Below are positions 26,115 to 37,112 of a stretch of DNA of 64,000 nt, piece by piece. Position 1 is the stretch's first letter, and each line of letters begins with the position of its first letter. Source of the DNA: Mannheimia cairinae (GTDB lineage Bacteria; Pseudomonadota; Gammaproteobacteria; Enterobacterales; Pasteurellaceae); NCBI RefSeq assembly GCF_028649535.1, contig NZ_JAQSJE010000009.1, positions 310,001 through 374,000 of the forward strand, written 5' to 3'. Both the position numbers and the translations under genes were made by a program. A model generated the notes under the pieces. It was not told where the DNA came from. It worked only from the letters and a program-made list of their open reading frames with translations, and searched no databases.

Positions 26115-26900
26115 TTAGGCATTTTCCTTTTTGATTAAAGATAATAAAAATAAAGCACCTGAACAAATCACCACAGAAGGCCCTGCTGGTGTATCTTTCC
26201 AAGCCGATAATAGCAAGCCTGTCGTAACTGCAATAATACTAAATAATATTGCAATCAGCACCATTTTCTCTGGTGTTTTAGCAAATCTTCTTGCGGTTGC
26301 TGATGGAATAATCAAAAGCGAAGTAATAATTAAAGCACCAACAAATTTCATACTCAGAGCAATAGTCAATGCCGTTAAAATCATTAATAATAACCGCAAA
26401 CGAGCCACATTTAGCCCTTCAATTTGAGCAAGTTCAGGGCTAATCGTCATTGAAAGCAATCGCTTCCAAAATATCGTCAAAATAAATAGAATAGCGATTG
26501 CACCTATTGCAATAAAAATCACATCATTAAAATTAATTGCTAATAAATCGCCAAAAAGATAAGACATTAGATCTACTCGTACATTATCTAGCAAACTGAT
26601 AGTAATTACCCCTAAAGAGAGGCTACTGTGTGCAATAATGCCTAGCACCGTATCAACCGAGTAACTGGTCTTTTGCTCTAGCCAAACCAATAACAATGCT
26701 AATACTATTGTCATTACAATAACGGCAAGATAAGGGTCAATTTGTAAAAAAATACCTAGTGCAACACCAAGTAAAGCGGAATGAGAAAGTGTATCCCCAA
26801 AATATGCCATCTTTCGCCATACAACAAAAGCCCCTAACGGAGCTGTAATAAAAGCAAGGCAAACACCAGCTAACCAAGCTGGAAATAAAATATCAAACAT
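26115..26900 (-). CDS. znuB: Zinc ABC transporter permease ZnuB
   Basis: A 261-residue inner-membrane permease of the high-affinity zinc importer. It has about 7-8 hydrophobic helices and family motifs FVVWRKMAYFGDTLSHSALLG (26 residues in from the start), RVDLMSYLFGDLLAI and the ALIITSLLIIPSATARR coupling region. It aligns throughout with E. coli ZnuB. The partner genes znuC and znuA are not next to it: rarA is upstream and yafJ downstream. A USS hairpin isolates it from rarA. The SD is weak. Zn rather than Mn specificity rests on closeness to ZnuB. Confidence 0.9.
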   Translation of the reverse strand: MFDILFPAWLAGVCLAFITAPLGAFVVWRKMAYFGDTLSHSALLGVALGIFLQIDPYLAVIVMTIVLALLLVWLEQKTSYSVDTVLGIIAHSSLSLGVITISLLDNVRVDLMSYLFGDLLAINFNDVIFIAIGAIAILFILTIFWKRLLSMTISPELAQIEGLNVARLRLLLMILTALTIALSMKFVGALIITSLLIIPSATARRFAKTPEKMVLIAILFSIIAVTTGLLLSAWKDTPAGPSVVICSGALFLLSLIKKENA

Positions 26901-26920
26901 AAATTACTAACCTTAAACTA

Positions 26921-26978
26921 ACAAGCGGTTGTTTTTCTGGAAAATTTTGCAAAAAAATAGTGACATTTAACCGCTTGT
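26921..26978 (-). terminator. Inverted uptake-signal hairpin between rarA and znuB
   Basis: ACAAGCGGTT at 26921-26930 pairs with AACCGCTTGT at 26969-26978. A TTTTGCAAAA block lies in the loop. It separates rarA from znuB and probably terminates rarA transcription. Confidence 0.55.
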
Positions 26979-26983
26979 GCAAA

Positions 26984-28321
26984 TTATTTGTAGCGTTGAA
27001 CCGAACTTAATTCATCTTGGGTTGTTAGCCACGCCATTTTTTCTTTAATCTGTTTTTCCATTCCTCTCTCACTTGGGAAATAGAAACGAGTGTCTTTGAG
27101 TTCTGGCGGAAAGTAGTTCTCCCCTGCCGAATAAGCATTTGGCTCATTATGAGCGTACCGATATTCTTCTCCATAACCTAGAGATTTCATTAAATTAGTC
27201 GGTGCATTGCGTAAATGCTCTGGGACATCATAATCTTTCGCTTCTTTTGCTAAATGCTTAGCTTCATTAAATGCTTGGTAAACCGCATTACTCTTCGGTG
27301 CAACCGCAAGATAAATGATAGCTTGTGCAATGGCTCGTTCGCCCTCATAAGCCCCAACCCTAGTAAAACAGTCCCAAGCAGCTATAGCAATTTGCATTGC
27401 TCTAGGATCAGCATTACCAATATCTTCAGAGGCGATTGCCAGTAACCGCCTTGCTACATAAAGCGGGTCGCCACCTGCAGTTAAAATGCGAGCATACCAA
27501 TATAATGCCCCATCTGGCGATGAGCCTCGAATGGATTTATGCAGTGCTGAAATAAGATCGTAATAACGATCGCCACCTTTATCAAACCGAGCTTGTCGTT
27601 CGCCTAAAACCTCTGTCAATAATGCTTTATTAAGCACTTTCCCTTGCTTTGTAGCATCTGCCATATCCACCATTAATTCTAGGCAGTTTAGGGCAAATCT
27701 AGCATCGCCATTAACATAATCGGCAAGTAACTTTAATACATCATCTTCAAGAATCAGTGTTTCATTACCTAACCCTCGAGTGTTATCTGTTAATGCTGAC
27801 TGTAATACTTTTTCTATTTCAATAGATTGCAGTGGTTTTAGAATATAAATTCTCGCTCGTGAGAGTAACGCATTATTTAATTCAAAAGATGGATTTTCTG
27901 TTGTTGCACCAATGAAAATAATTGTGCCATCTTCAATATGAGGTAAAAAAGCGTCTTGTTGGCTTTTGTTAAAGCGATGAACCTCATCAACAAATAATAA
28001 AGTTCGTCTTCCAGATTGACGATTTAATTTGGCTTTTTCTACAGCTTCTCGAATTTCTTTTATTCCACTGGTTACTGCAGAAATGCGTTCTACTTCTGCA
28101 TCAAGATGGTGAGCGATGATCTCTGCTAAGGTTGTTTTCCCAGTGCCTGGAGGGCCCCAAAAAATCATTGAGTGACTATGGCCTAATTCAATCGCTCTAC
28201 GAAGCGGTTTGCCTTCAGCAAGTAGATGAGTTTGACCGATATATTCATTTAAATTCTGCGGTCGCATTCTTGCTGCAAGCGGTCGAAAATCTTCAGAAAA
28301 ATCAAAAGATAGGCTGCTCAT
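26984..28321 (-). CDS. rarA: Replication-associated recombination protein A (RarA/MgsA)
   Basis: A 445-residue AAA+ ATPase related to clamp loaders that acts at stalled replication forks. Walker A is [10 protein letters not shown] (near 56-64). Walker B is [16 protein letters not shown]. Sensor motif [18 protein letters not shown] follows. The C-terminal tetramerisation region [18 protein letters not shown] matches the family. The gene lies 19 bp downstream of mreD on the same strand and is probably part of the same transcript. Length matches E. coli RarA (447). Confidence 0.95.
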   Translation of the reverse strand: MSSLSFDFSEDFRPLAARMRPQNLNEYIGQTHLLAEGKPLRRAIELGHSHSMIFWGPPGTGKTTLAEIIAHHLDAEVERISAVTSGIKEIREAVEKAKLNRQSGRRTLLFVDEVHRFNKSQQDAFLPHIEDGTIIFIGATTENPSFELNNALLSRARIYILKPLQSIEIEKVLQSALTDNTRGLGNETLILEDDVLKLLADYVNGDARFALNCLELMVDMADATKQGKVLNKALLTEVLGERQARFDKGGDRYYDLISALHKSIRGSSPDGALYWYARILTAGGDPLYVARRLLAIASEDIGNADPRAMQIAIAAWDCFTRVGAYEGERAIAQAIIYLAVAPKSNAVYQAFNEAKHLAKEAKDYDVPEHLRNAPTNLMKSLGYGEEYRYAHNEPNAYSAGENYFPPELKDTRFYFPSERGMEKQIKEKMAWLTTQDELSSVQRYK

Positions 28322-28340
28322 TTCATCTCCAGCTGACTTT

Positions 28341-28829
28341 TTAACGTAAACGTAATTGACGGCGAATTTGACGCATTAATAAGAAAATCCAAGGCCATAA
28401 TACACCGCTTATTACCGCACCAAGTATTTCTTGAGTATTAAATTCTGCACTATGTAGTAGATATTCAACTACAAAAATTAAGAAACGAATTAATATAATG
28501 TAAGCTATTACCAATAGACTTTGTAACCAAAGTGATAAGTTACGCAAAATAAGGTGATATTTTGCAACAAAATAGATGGCAAGAGAAAGAACCAGTGCGT
28601 GTATGCCTAAAATAGAACCTAATATTAAATCCCATACTATGCCTGCAATAAATGCGGTGCCAACACTAACCCTATTCGGTAATGCCAAAGCCCAGTAGAT
28701 TAAAACAAGCACTACCCACGTTGGACGCAACCCTTGAAATCCTATTGGCCAAGGCATAATTTCCAGTACAAAAGAAATCATAAAAATAGCAATTAGCACA
28801 AGTAGCTGAAAAATAGGATTTGTTCTCAT
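28341..28829 (-). CDS. mreD: Rod shape-determining protein MreD
   Basis: A 162-residue inner-membrane protein with about five hydrophobic helices and a basic C-terminus ([11 protein letters not shown]). It is part of the elongasome with MreB and MreC. The family signatures [14 protein letters not shown] and [17 protein letters not shown] are visible. The start overlaps the mreC stop by one base (TAATG), which implies translational coupling. Order mreB-mreC-mreD is standard. Confidence 0.94.
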   Translation of the reverse strand: MRTNPIFQLLVLIAIFMISFVLEIMPWPIGFQGLRPTWVVLVLIYWALALPNRVSVGTAFIAGIVWDLILGSILGIHALVLSLAIYFVAKYHLILRNLSLWLQSLLVIAYIILIRFLIFVVEYLLHSAEFNTQEILGAVISGVLWPWIFLLMRQIRRQLRLR

Positions 28830-29884
28830 TATTCAGCTCCTTGCTCAATGTGGTAGCTTTCATTCATTTCCGCATCCGGATGCGTTGCAGGATTTTCTGT
28901 TGGATCCTCAGCTTCAATTATCTCTTCTTTTGATTCTAATTGTACTTCTGTTTTCTTATTTGACATTTGTCTTAATCGTTCAAACGGATTCATACTATTA
29001 CGACGTTCTTCTACCACTTCTCGAACTTGCTCTGGCGATAAACTTTGAGTGTAACTTTTTTCTTCCGAAGTCGGCCAAAGTAGAAGTAAGTAACGTAAGC
29101 GATCAAAAGATGCTAATGGTCGAGCAACAATGCGAGCAAATTGACTTTTTGTATCATTTTCTACAGTTTCAACTACTGCTACAGGGTAACCTTCAGGGAA
29201 ACGTCCACCTAGACCAGAAGTAACTAAAACATCGCCTTTAACCACATCTATTGAGCGAGGTAAATTATCAACAACTAATTCATTATTTACTCCTGTTCCA
29301 TTAATAATGCCTCGAACATCATTACGCAGTACCTGCACCGGAATAGCGTGTGTAACATCTGTTAATAGCAACACTCTGCTAGATTTTTCACCAACAGAAA
29401 TAACCTGACCGACAACGCCTTTTTCATCAATAATAGGTTGTCCAACAAATGCACCGTCTAGCCTACCTTGGTTAATAATGACTTGTTGGCGATATACATT
29501 CATTTCAGCAGCCAATACTTCGGCAATTTTCTTATATTCATCTTGACGTAAAGGTGAACTTAGTAAGAGTCTTAAGCGTTGGTTTTCTACTTTGAGTTGA
29601 TCAAGCAACAGCAAATCTGCATTTTTTTCTCTTAACTGCTCTTTTAATAAGTTATTTTCAAGCTGTAATTTATTATTATCAATGAAATTACCACTGACAC
29701 CATCTAAGATTGAACGAGGTGTATTAGCAAAATAATATAATCCACTTATTGCAGTTTCCATCATATTGCGTGCTTGAATCATTGCTGAACTACGCCCATC
29801 AGATATAATGAGTATAATTGAAAGTATAATCGCAATAATAAGACGTGTGCCTAACGAAGGCGATTTAGCAAAAATAGGTTTCAT
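28829..29884 (-). CDS. mreC: Rod shape-determining protein MreC
   Basis: A 351-residue bitopic protein. One membrane helix (about 12-30) precedes a periplasmic coiled coil (about 65-105, NNKLQLENNLLKEQLREKN) and a two-lobed beta-sandwich core (about 110-275). The core links MreB filaments to the wall synthases. The C-terminal 60 residues are acidic and low in complexity (EEIIEAEDPTENPATHPD), a variable tail in this family. It lies between mreB and mreD in the usual order. Confidence 0.94.
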   Translation of the reverse strand: MKPIFAKSPSLGTRLIIAIILSIILIISDGRSSAMIQARNMMETAISGLYYFANTPRSILDGVSGNFIDNNKLQLENNLLKEQLREKNADLLLLDQLKVENQRLRLLLSSPLRQDEYKKIAEVLAAEMNVYRQQVIINQGRLDGAFVGQPIIDEKGVVGQVISVGEKSSRVLLLTDVTHAIPVQVLRNDVRGIINGTGVNNELVVDNLPRSIDVVKGDVLVTSGLGGRFPEGYPVAVVETVENDTKSQFARIVARPLASFDRLRYLLLLWPTSEEKSYTQSLSPEQVREVVEERRNSMNPFERLRQMSNKKTEVQLESKEEIIEAEDPTENPATHPDAEMNESYHIEQGAE

Positions 29885-29987
29885 TAGAGAAATATAATAT
29901 GAAATTTATTAGGAATATATAATGAAAATTGACAATAGAGTTTCTCCATTGCCAACCTTCATTTTAATATTTGATTAAAAGCTATAA

Positions 29988-31130
<1,143 letters not shown>

Positions 31131-31154
31131 TCAGCAATGAAAATTTAAGTTGTA

Positions 31155-31784
31155 TTAGAAAATTTGCTGACTTAACTGATATGCATAAATAAGCAGGCTA
31201 AATGCAATAAAATACATAATAAAACCTGTTATCGCATCTAAAATTTGCCACGTTCTACGCTTTGCAAAATAAGGCGACAACAAACCTGCACCATATCCAA
31301 CACCAAAAAACCAAATAAATGAGCAAATTAAGGCTCCTGCTAAAAAATACATTTTCTCATCAAAATTGAGTTTTCCGCCGATACTACCGACAATCACGAC
31401 AGTATCAATATAGACGTGAGGATTTAAAAAAGTAATTGCAAAGGTAATCATTAATGCTTTTTTTAGTGTGGAGGCATTTTCTCCTTCTGCACTTAAGTAC
31501 CCTTCACTACGAAAAACACTAATAAAAGAACGGCTTCCATAAGTCAGCAAAAAAATAGCCCCTAATAGCGATATTACTAAGCTAAGAATAGGTAACTCTG
31601 CAATAAGCGTTCCTAAGCCAAGCACACCAATGGTCATTAAAAATACATCGCCTAAGAAACACATCGAAGCTATCCAAAAAACGTGCTGTTTTAAAATACC
31701 TTGTTTTAATAAAAAAGCATTTTGAGCTCCGATTGAAACAATTAAGCCAAAACAAACTATAAATCCTTGAATAAAAGTATCCAT
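31155..31784 (-). CDS. argO: LysE/ArgO-family amino acid exporter
   Basis: A 209-residue inner-membrane protein with about six helices. Family signatures SIGAQNAFLLKQGI near the N-terminus and TFLNPHVYIDTVVIVGS in the middle are clear. The closest E. coli protein is ArgO (arginine exporter), but LysE relatives vary in substrate. The ATG at 31784 has GGAGAAAAA directly upstream and is preferred over one 18 bp earlier. It is divergent from udk. Substrate (arginine, lysine or other) is inferred, not shown. Confidence 0.82.
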   Translation of the reverse strand: MDTFIQGFIVCFGLIVSIGAQNAFLLKQGILKQHVFWIASMCFLGDVFLMTIGVLGLGTLIAELPILSLVISLLGAIFLLTYGSRSFISVFRSEGYLSAEGENASTLKKALMITFAITFLNPHVYIDTVVIVGSIGGKLNFDEKMYFLAGALICSFIWFFGVGYGAGLLSPYFAKRRTWQILDAITGFIMYFIAFSLLIYAYQLSQQIF

Positions 31785-31885
31785 TTTTTCTCCAAACCCC
31801 ATATTAAGCGGTCAATTATACAGAAAAGTTTGTAAAAATTCGGTATAATTTAAATGATATTCTTTTTACTTAATAGGAAATTTTT

Positions 31886-32533
31886 ATGAGTGATATTATT
31901 CAGAATCCATCTTGTGTTGTTATTGCGATTGCTGGTGCCTCAGCATCAGGAAAAAGCCTTATTGCCTCAACCATTTACAAAGAGTTAAAAACAGAATTAG
32001 GAACTGATAATATCGGTATTATTTCTGAAGACGCTTACTATAAAGATCAATCTCATCTCTCGATGGATGAGCGTATAAAAACCAATTACGATCACCCAAG
32101 CTCTATGGACCACCATTTATTAGTTGAGCATTTACGCCAATTAAAGCAAGGTAAAGCAATAGAAATTCCTGAATATGACTACTCTGTACACAACCGCAAA
32201 ACAACGACAAAACATTTTGAACCTAAAAAAATTATTATCCTTGAAGGTATTTTATTATTAACAGATGAATATATCCGTAATGAAATCAATGTCTCTATTT
32301 TCGTGGATGCACCATTAGATATTTGTTTTATTCGTCGTTTACAGCGTGATATGGTTGAACGTGGAAGAACAATGGAATCTGTTATTACTCAATATCGCAA
32401 AACTGTTCGCCCAATGTTCTTACAATTTATCGAACCATCAAAACAATATGCCGATATTATTGTGCCAAAAGGTGGTAAAAACCGTATTGCAATCGATATT
32501 TTAAAAGCCCAAATTAAGCAATTATTAAAATAG
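31886..32533 (+). CDS. udk: Uridine kinase
   Basis: A 215-residue P-loop kinase that phosphorylates uridine and cytidine in salvage. P-loop GASASGKS near residue 17, then [23 protein letters not shown] and the substrate-binding YDYSVHNR. The lid region [13 protein letters not shown] is intact. Length matches E. coli Udk (213). TAGGAA precedes the ATG. A TATAAT at 31844-31849 may be the -10 element. It heads udk-dcd, with dcd 8 bp downstream. Confidence 0.95.
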   Translation: MSDIIQNPSCVVIAIAGASASGKSLIASTIYKELKTELGTDNIGIISEDAYYKDQSHLSMDERIKTNYDHPSSMDHHLLVEHLRQLKQGKAIEIPEYDYSVHNRKTTTKHFEPKKIIILEGILLLTDEYIRNEINVSIFVDAPLDICFIRRLQRDMVERGRTMESVITQYRKTVRPMFLQFIEPSKQYADIIVPKGGKNRIAIDILKAQIKQLLK

Positions 32534-32541
32534 GAGTTCCT

Positions 32542-33123
32542 ATGCGTTTATGTGATACTGATATTAAGCGTTATTTAGATGAAGGAAAAATCATCATTAG
32601 CCCACGTCCCGCTGACGATAAAATTTCAGGTGCGACTGCTGATGTTCGTTTGGGTAACTCATTTCGAGTATTTCGTGAACATAATACACCTTATATTGAT
32701 TTAAGTGGCCCAAGAGAGGAAGTAACCGCTCAATTAAATAATGTGATGAGTGAAGAAATTATTATTGCAGATAATGAGGCCTTTTTCTTACACCCAGGTG
32801 AACTTGCTTTAGCTACAACACTTGAATCGGTGACTTTACCTGCAAATATTGTAGGTTGGTTAGATGGCCGTTCATCACTGGCAAGATTAGGTTTGATGGT
32901 TCACGTGACCGCTCATCGAATTGACCCAGGTTGGGAAGGCAAAATTGTATTAGAATTCTTTAATGCTGGAAAATTACCATTAGCATTACGACCTAATATG
33001 GCGATTGGTGCCTTAAGCTTTGAAGTGCTAAGCGGTGAAGCTGAAAAGCCTTATAACGCACGCAAAGACGCTAAATATAAAAACCAACAAAGTGCCATTT
33101 CAAGCAGAATCAACCAAGACTAA
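32542..33123 (+). CDS. dcd: dCTP deaminase
   Basis: A 193-residue homotrimeric enzyme turning dCTP into dUTP, the main source of dUMP for thymidylate. The family signature [23 protein letters not shown] near residues 110-138 includes the catalytic glutamate. The N-terminal [17 protein letters not shown] and C-terminal [15 protein letters not shown] are typical. The length equals E. coli Dcd (193). It is 8 bp after udk with its own SD (TAGGAG), so the two nucleotide genes form an operon. Confidence 0.96.
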   Translation: MRLCDTDIKRYLDEGKIIISPRPADDKISGATADVRLGNSFRVFREHNTPYIDLSGPREEVTAQLNNVMSEEIIIADNEAFFLHPGELALATTLESVTLPANIVGWLDGRSSLARLGLMVHVTAHRIDPGWEGKIVLEFFNAGKLPLALRPNMAIGALSFEVLSGEAEKPYNARKDAKYKNQQSAISSRINQD

Positions 33124-33200
33124 AATTGATATTTTTTTGCAATATGTATCTAAGTGTGTTAAGTTCAAGGTAGTTAATAACAAAACATAAGGAGATCATT

Positions 33201-33356
33201 ATGTTGCATTATTCAGTTGTATTCTTTGTTATCGCTATTATTGCTGCTTTATTAGGGTTTGGAGGCATTGCCGGAAGTGCTGCGGGCATTGCTAAAATTC
33301 TATTTTTTGTCTTTTTGGTTGTCTCTATCATCTCATTCTTTTTCAAACGAAAATAG
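33201..33356 (+). CDS. ytjA: YtjA-family (DUF1328) small membrane protein
   Basis: A 51-residue protein, ATG at 33201 to TAG at 33354-33356. The sequence has two hydrophobic segments ([18 protein letters not shown] and [16 protein letters not shown]) around [12 protein letters not shown], ending in KRK. This is the DUF1328/YtjA pattern, including the conserved FGGIAG-AAGIAK hinge. GGAG lies upstream of the ATG at good spacing. It follows dcd by 77 bp. Function in the family is unknown. Easily missed because of its size. Confidence 0.9.
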   Translation: MLHYSVVFFVIAIIAALLGFGGIAGSAAGIAKILFFVFLVVSIISFFFKRK

Positions 33357-33366
33357 ATTAATTCCC

Positions 33367-33394
33367 AGCCACAATCTTCTGTTGTGGCTTTCAT
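33367..33394 (+). terminator. Terminator after ytjA
   Basis: An 8-bp stem (33367-33374 with 33382-33389, arm AGCCACAA) with a weak T-rich tail. It lies between ytjA and the convergent metR. Confidence 0.55.
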
Positions 33395-33396
33395 TT

Positions 33397-34323
33397 CTAC
33401 TCTAAAACGATTAACCCTGGTAAAGTTGCGAAACTTTGCGATTTAACGGTATCGTGGAAATCATCTAAATAAGCGAGTGCCGAATCTGTTTCACGAATTG
33501 CACCATAAAGATTGCTATATAAGCCTTCTTTCGTTATTTTTCGAGCCACAACATAACCTCTATCCAAATAAGGTTTCACTGCCCAGTATGGTAAAGCAGC
33601 AACACCTCTTCGGCTTGCAACCAGTTGAATAATAGCAATGGTTAATTCACTATTACGACGAGTTACTTTAATACCGGCAGGATTTAACACTTTACGTAGT
33701 AGATCTAACATATCATCAGGAACAGGATATGTAATAAGTGTTTCCTCTTTAAAATCCTCAGCTTCCCAAATCTCTTTCGTTGCTAATGGATGGTCTTTGG
33801 AACAAATTGCCACCATTTCATATGAAAATAAGGGCTTATATATAATACCTGCATTTTCTTCCTCTTCTGCGACAATAGCAAGATCAGCTCTGTGGCTTAA
33901 CAATAAGCCAACTGTATCAGTATGGAACCCAGAAACAATATCAAGTTCTACCAATGGCCAATGCTGGCGGAAAGTATCCATTGCAGGCATAAGCCAATCA
34001 AAACAAGTATGGCATTCTACCGCAACTCTTACCTCGCCTACTTCACCTTGCTTTACTCTAGCTAAATCTAGTTCTGCCTCAATAACTTGTGGTAATATAT
34101 CATAGGCGAGCTTAACCAACCTTTCTCCAGCAGCAGTAAAACGGATAGGCGAACTTTTACGCTCGAATAATGTTAGATCATATTGATCTTCCAATAATTT
34201 AATTTGATGGGAAAGTGCTGATTGTGTCAAATGTACCCTTTTAGCCGCAAGTGATACACTTCCACTTTCTTTTAAAGCTATGAGCGTGCGTAAATGGCGA
34301 ATTTCAAGAAAGATAGATTTCAT
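33397..34323 (-). CDS. metR: LysR-type regulator of methionine synthesis MetR
   Basis: A 308-residue LysR-family activator. The winged HTH is residues about 8-66 (RHLRTLIALKESGSVSLAAKRVHLTQSALSHQI). The effector domain carries VAVECHTCFDWLMPAMDTF, which matches MetR more closely than other LysR proteins, plus ITYPVPDDMLDLLRK. MetR uses homocysteine as co-regulator and activates metE/metH. Neither target is in the window. It lies downstream of asd on the same strand but is separated from it by an uptake-signal hairpin. The SD is weak. Confidence 0.87.
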   Translation of the reverse strand: MKSIFLEIRHLRTLIALKESGSVSLAAKRVHLTQSALSHQIKLLEDQYDLTLFERKSSPIRFTAAGERLVKLAYDILPQVIEAELDLARVKQGEVGEVRVAVECHTCFDWLMPAMDTFRQHWPLVELDIVSGFHTDTVGLLLSHRADLAIVAEEEENAGIIYKPLFSYEMVAICSKDHPLATKEIWEAEDFKEETLITYPVPDDMLDLLRKVLNPAGIKVTRRNSELTIAIIQLVASRRGVAALPYWAVKPYLDRGYVVARKITKEGLYSNLYGAIRETDSALAYLDDFHDTVKSQSFATLPGLIVLE

Positions 34324-34369
34324 AATACTTTATCTTAAAATAGAAAACTGAATGGGATTATAACAATAA

Positions 34370-34412
34370 AAGCGGTCAAATTTTGCAAAATCTTTACAAA
34401 ACCTGACCGCTT
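34370..34412 (-). terminator. Uptake-signal hairpin between asd and metR
   Basis: AAGCGGTCA (34370-34378) pairs with TGACCGCTT (34404-34412). The loop holds a TTTTGCAAAA block. It probably ends asd transcription before metR. Confidence 0.5.
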
Positions 34413-34435
34413 ATAACGCTTACATTTAGATTAAA

Positions 34436-35551
34436 TTATTTTGTTAATTGCACTAAAATACGACGCACAGGTTCTGCTGCACCCCATAATAATTGGTCAC
34501 CCACGGTAAATGCCGCTAAATATTCAGGCCCCATTGCAAGTTTACGTAAACGGCCAACTGGCACGCTTAATGTACCTGTTACTTTAGCAGGTGTTAATTC
34601 ACGTAATGTTGTTTCTTTATCATTAGGAATCACTTTAACCCATTCATTGTGTGACGCAATAATTTGCTCAATTTCTTCTAGTGGAATATCTTTTTTCAAT
34701 TTGATAGTAAATGCTTGGCTGTGACAACGTAATGCACCAATACGCACACATAAACCATCAACAGGAATTGGATTATCAGATAAACCTAAGATTTTATTGG
34801 TTTCTGCATAACCTTTCCACTCTTCTTTAGTTTGTCCAGTTTCTGGTAATAATTTATCAATCCAAGGAATTAAGCTGCCACCTAATGCTGCACCAAAGTT
34901 TTCCGTTGGGAAATCTTCTGCACGCATTTTTGCTGTTACTTTACGTTCAATATCTAAAATTGAAGAAGATGGATTTGCTAACTCAGCTTGAACCGAATCA
35001 CGTAATTCGCCCATTTGAGAAAGCAATTCACGCATATTTTTTGCACCAGCACCAGAAGCTGCTTGATAAGTTGCAACAGAGATCCACTCTACTAAATCTT
35101 TTTCAAATAGACCACCAATCGCCATTAACATTAAGCTTACGGTACAGTTACCACCAACGAATGTTTTAATGCCTTTTTTTAGCCCATCAGAAATAACATT
35201 TTGGTTTACTGGATCTAATACGATAATCGCATCATCTTTCATACGTAAAGTTGAAGCTGCATCAATCCAGTAACCATTCCAGCCACTCTCTTTTAATTTT
35301 GGATATACTTCTGTTGTGTAGTCACCGCCCTGACAAGTTACAATGATATCTAATTTTTTTAGTTCTTCAATATCAAAGGCATCTCTTAATACACCAGCAT
35401 CTTTACCACCAAATACCGGTGCTTTTTGGCCTGCTTGTGATGTTGTGAAGAAAATAGGATTGATATTAGCGAAGTTATTTTCTTCAACCATACGATCCAT
35501 TAAAACTGAACCGACCATTCCTCGCCAGCCGATAAAACCTACATTTTGCAT
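34436..35551 (-). CDS. asd: Aspartate-semialdehyde dehydrogenase
   Basis: A 371-residue NADPH enzyme that reduces aspartyl phosphate on the way to lysine, methionine, threonine and diaminopimelate. The N-terminal NADP motif is [14 protein letters not shown]. The catalytic cysteine is C136 in GGNCTVSLM, and the substrate-binding histidine lies in [12 protein letters not shown]. Alignment with E. coli Asd is continuous. It stands as a single gene behind its own promoter region, with tcyP upstream terminated by a hairpin. Confidence 0.96.
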   Translation of the reverse strand: MQNVGFIGWRGMVGSVLMDRMVEENNFANINPIFFTTSQAGQKAPVFGGKDAGVLRDAFDIEELKKLDIIVTCQGGDYTTEVYPKLKESGWNGYWIDAASTLRMKDDAIIVLDPVNQNVISDGLKKGIKTFVGGNCTVSLMLMAIGGLFEKDLVEWISVATYQAASGAGAKNMRELLSQMGELRDSVQAELANPSSSILDIERKVTAKMRAEDFPTENFGAALGGSLIPWIDKLLPETGQTKEEWKGYAETNKILGLSDNPIPVDGLCVRIGALRCHSQAFTIKLKKDIPLEEIEQIIASHNEWVKVIPNDKETTLRELTPAKVTGTLSVPVGRLRKLAMGPEYLAAFTVGDQLLWGAAEPVRRILVQLTK

Positions 35552-35662
35552 TGTGTTCGCTCCTAAAAAATAATTGTTGTTAAGATTATGAATAAATACA
35601 AGATTTTCATTGAAAAATCAATGTTTTTATTCGTGCGAGCTTAAAAGTCTTATCCTTATGAT

Positions 35663-35697
35663 AAAAAAATAATCCGCACCTAAAAGTACGGATTATT
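35663..35697 (-). terminator. Terminator after the cystine transporter gene
   Basis: A 9-bp stem (35668-35676 with 35689-35697, arm AATAATCCG). Read on the minus strand, it is followed by seven T. Confidence 0.75.
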
Positions 35698-35704
35698 GTA
35701 TGCT

Positions 35705-37027
35705 CTATTCTTTATTCCATTTATTTGTTAATGTGCCGGCAACCATTGCCCCATTTACATTTAATGCAGTACGTCCCATATCAATTAAAGGCTCTACCGA
35801 AATTAATAAACCAACCAATTCGATTGGTAAATTTAATGTTGATAAGACTACAATAGCTGCAAATGTTGCACCACCGCCAACGCCTGCAATCCCGAAAGAT
35901 GAAATAGCAACAACTAAAATGAGCGTTAAAATATAATTAATACTAAATGGATCGACACCTACTGTTGGTGCAATCATTACCGCTAGCATTGCAGGATAAA
36001 TACCTGCACATCCGTTTTGACCAATAGTTGCCCCGAATGTCGCTGAGAAATTTGCAATCACATTATTATTACCTAGTTTATTTGTCTGTGTTTCAATATT
36101 TAGCGGAATAGTCGCCGCACTTGAACGAGAGGTAAATGCAAAACTCAAGGTTGGTAATACTTTTTTGTAATAATCAAATGGGTTCACTTTGGCAAAGAAA
36201 AGTAAAATACCGTGTACCACAAACATTAAACCAATCGCAATATAAGAAGCCACAATAAAGCTACCTAGATTCACAATATCACTCCATTGCGATGTTGCAG
36301 CCATTTTGATCATTAATGCAAAAACCCCGTAAGGTGTTAAGCGAATAACAAAACGTACTAAACGCATAATGAGTTTATTTAGCGTTTCAACCCCTTGGCT
36401 AATTCTTTCACCTAAATCTTTATCTTCTTTACCTAAACTGAGTGCTGCAAGCCCGAGTAAAGCGGAGAAAATAACGGTACTAATAATTGATGTAGGATTC
36501 GCACCCGTTAGTTCTAAAAATGGATTTCTAGGAATAAATGAAAGCAACATTGCAGGCACAGATAAATTACTTACTTGCTCTGCTCGCCCAACTACTCGCT
36601 CTTGTGCAGCTAATTCACGACTACCAGCAACTAATCCTTCTGCTGATAAATCGAAAAGGTAAACTAATGCAATACCAATAGCTGCTGAAATTGCGGTTGT
36701 CACTAATAAGACAGACAGTACACTAAAACTAATTTTACCTAATGCCCCTGCTTCTTTTAAGCGTGTAATTGCAGATAAAATAGAGACAAAAACTAACGGC
36801 ATTACGATCATTTGTAGCAAACGAACATAGCCATTGCCGATTAAATTAATCCAATCTAGTGTTGCATCAACAGTGTTTTTTTCGTAAAAAGATTGTAAAA
36901 AAGCACCGCTTGCCACCCCTAGCAGTAAACCGATAAAGACAGTTTGCCCTAATTTTTGTGTAGATTTATAAATTTGTGCCAGTAAAAATAAAATGGCAGC
37001 AAATACAATTAAGTTTAGAATAAGCAT
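35705..37027 (-). CDS. tcyP: L-cystine/dicarboxylate symporter TcyP (YdjN family)
   Basis: A roughly 440-residue sodium symporter of the DAACS family with about 8-10 membrane segments. The hallmark substrate region SFAFTSRSSAATIPLNIETQT and the downstream ATFGATIGQNGCAGIYPAML are closest to E. coli TcyP (YdjN), an L-cystine importer. The start is placed at the ATG with GGAGGAACA directly upstream; a TTG 51 bp earlier lacks an SD. It lies between the DUF2310 gene and asd. Cystine specificity is inferred from family closeness. Confidence 0.85.
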   Translation of the reverse strand: MLILNLIVFAAILFLLAQIYKSTQKLGQTVFIGLLLGVASGAFLQSFYEKNTVDATLDWINLIGNGYVRLLQMIVMPLVFVSILSAITRLKEAGALGKISFSVLSVLLVTTAISAAIGIALVYLFDLSAEGLVAGSRELAAQERVVGRAEQVSNLSVPAMLLSFIPRNPFLELTGANPTSIISTVIFSALLGLAALSLGKEDKDLGERISQGVETLNKLIMRLVRFVIRLTPYGVFALMIKMAATSQWSDIVNLGSFIVASYIAIGLMFVVHGILLFFAKVNPFDYYKKVLPTLSFAFTSRSSAATIPLNIETQTNKLGNNNVIANFSATFGATIGQNGCAGIYPAMLAVMIAPTVGVDPFSINYILTLILVVAISSFGIAGVGGGATFAAIVVLSTLNLPIELVGLLISVEPLIDMGRTALNVNGAMVAGTLTNKWNKE

Positions 37028-37112
37028 TGTTCCTCCAATAAAAAAATGTCGTAAGACTAATATGCTTACAACACTCAATCAAGACGATTTGTTACTTTAC
37101 TATAACTAAAAG

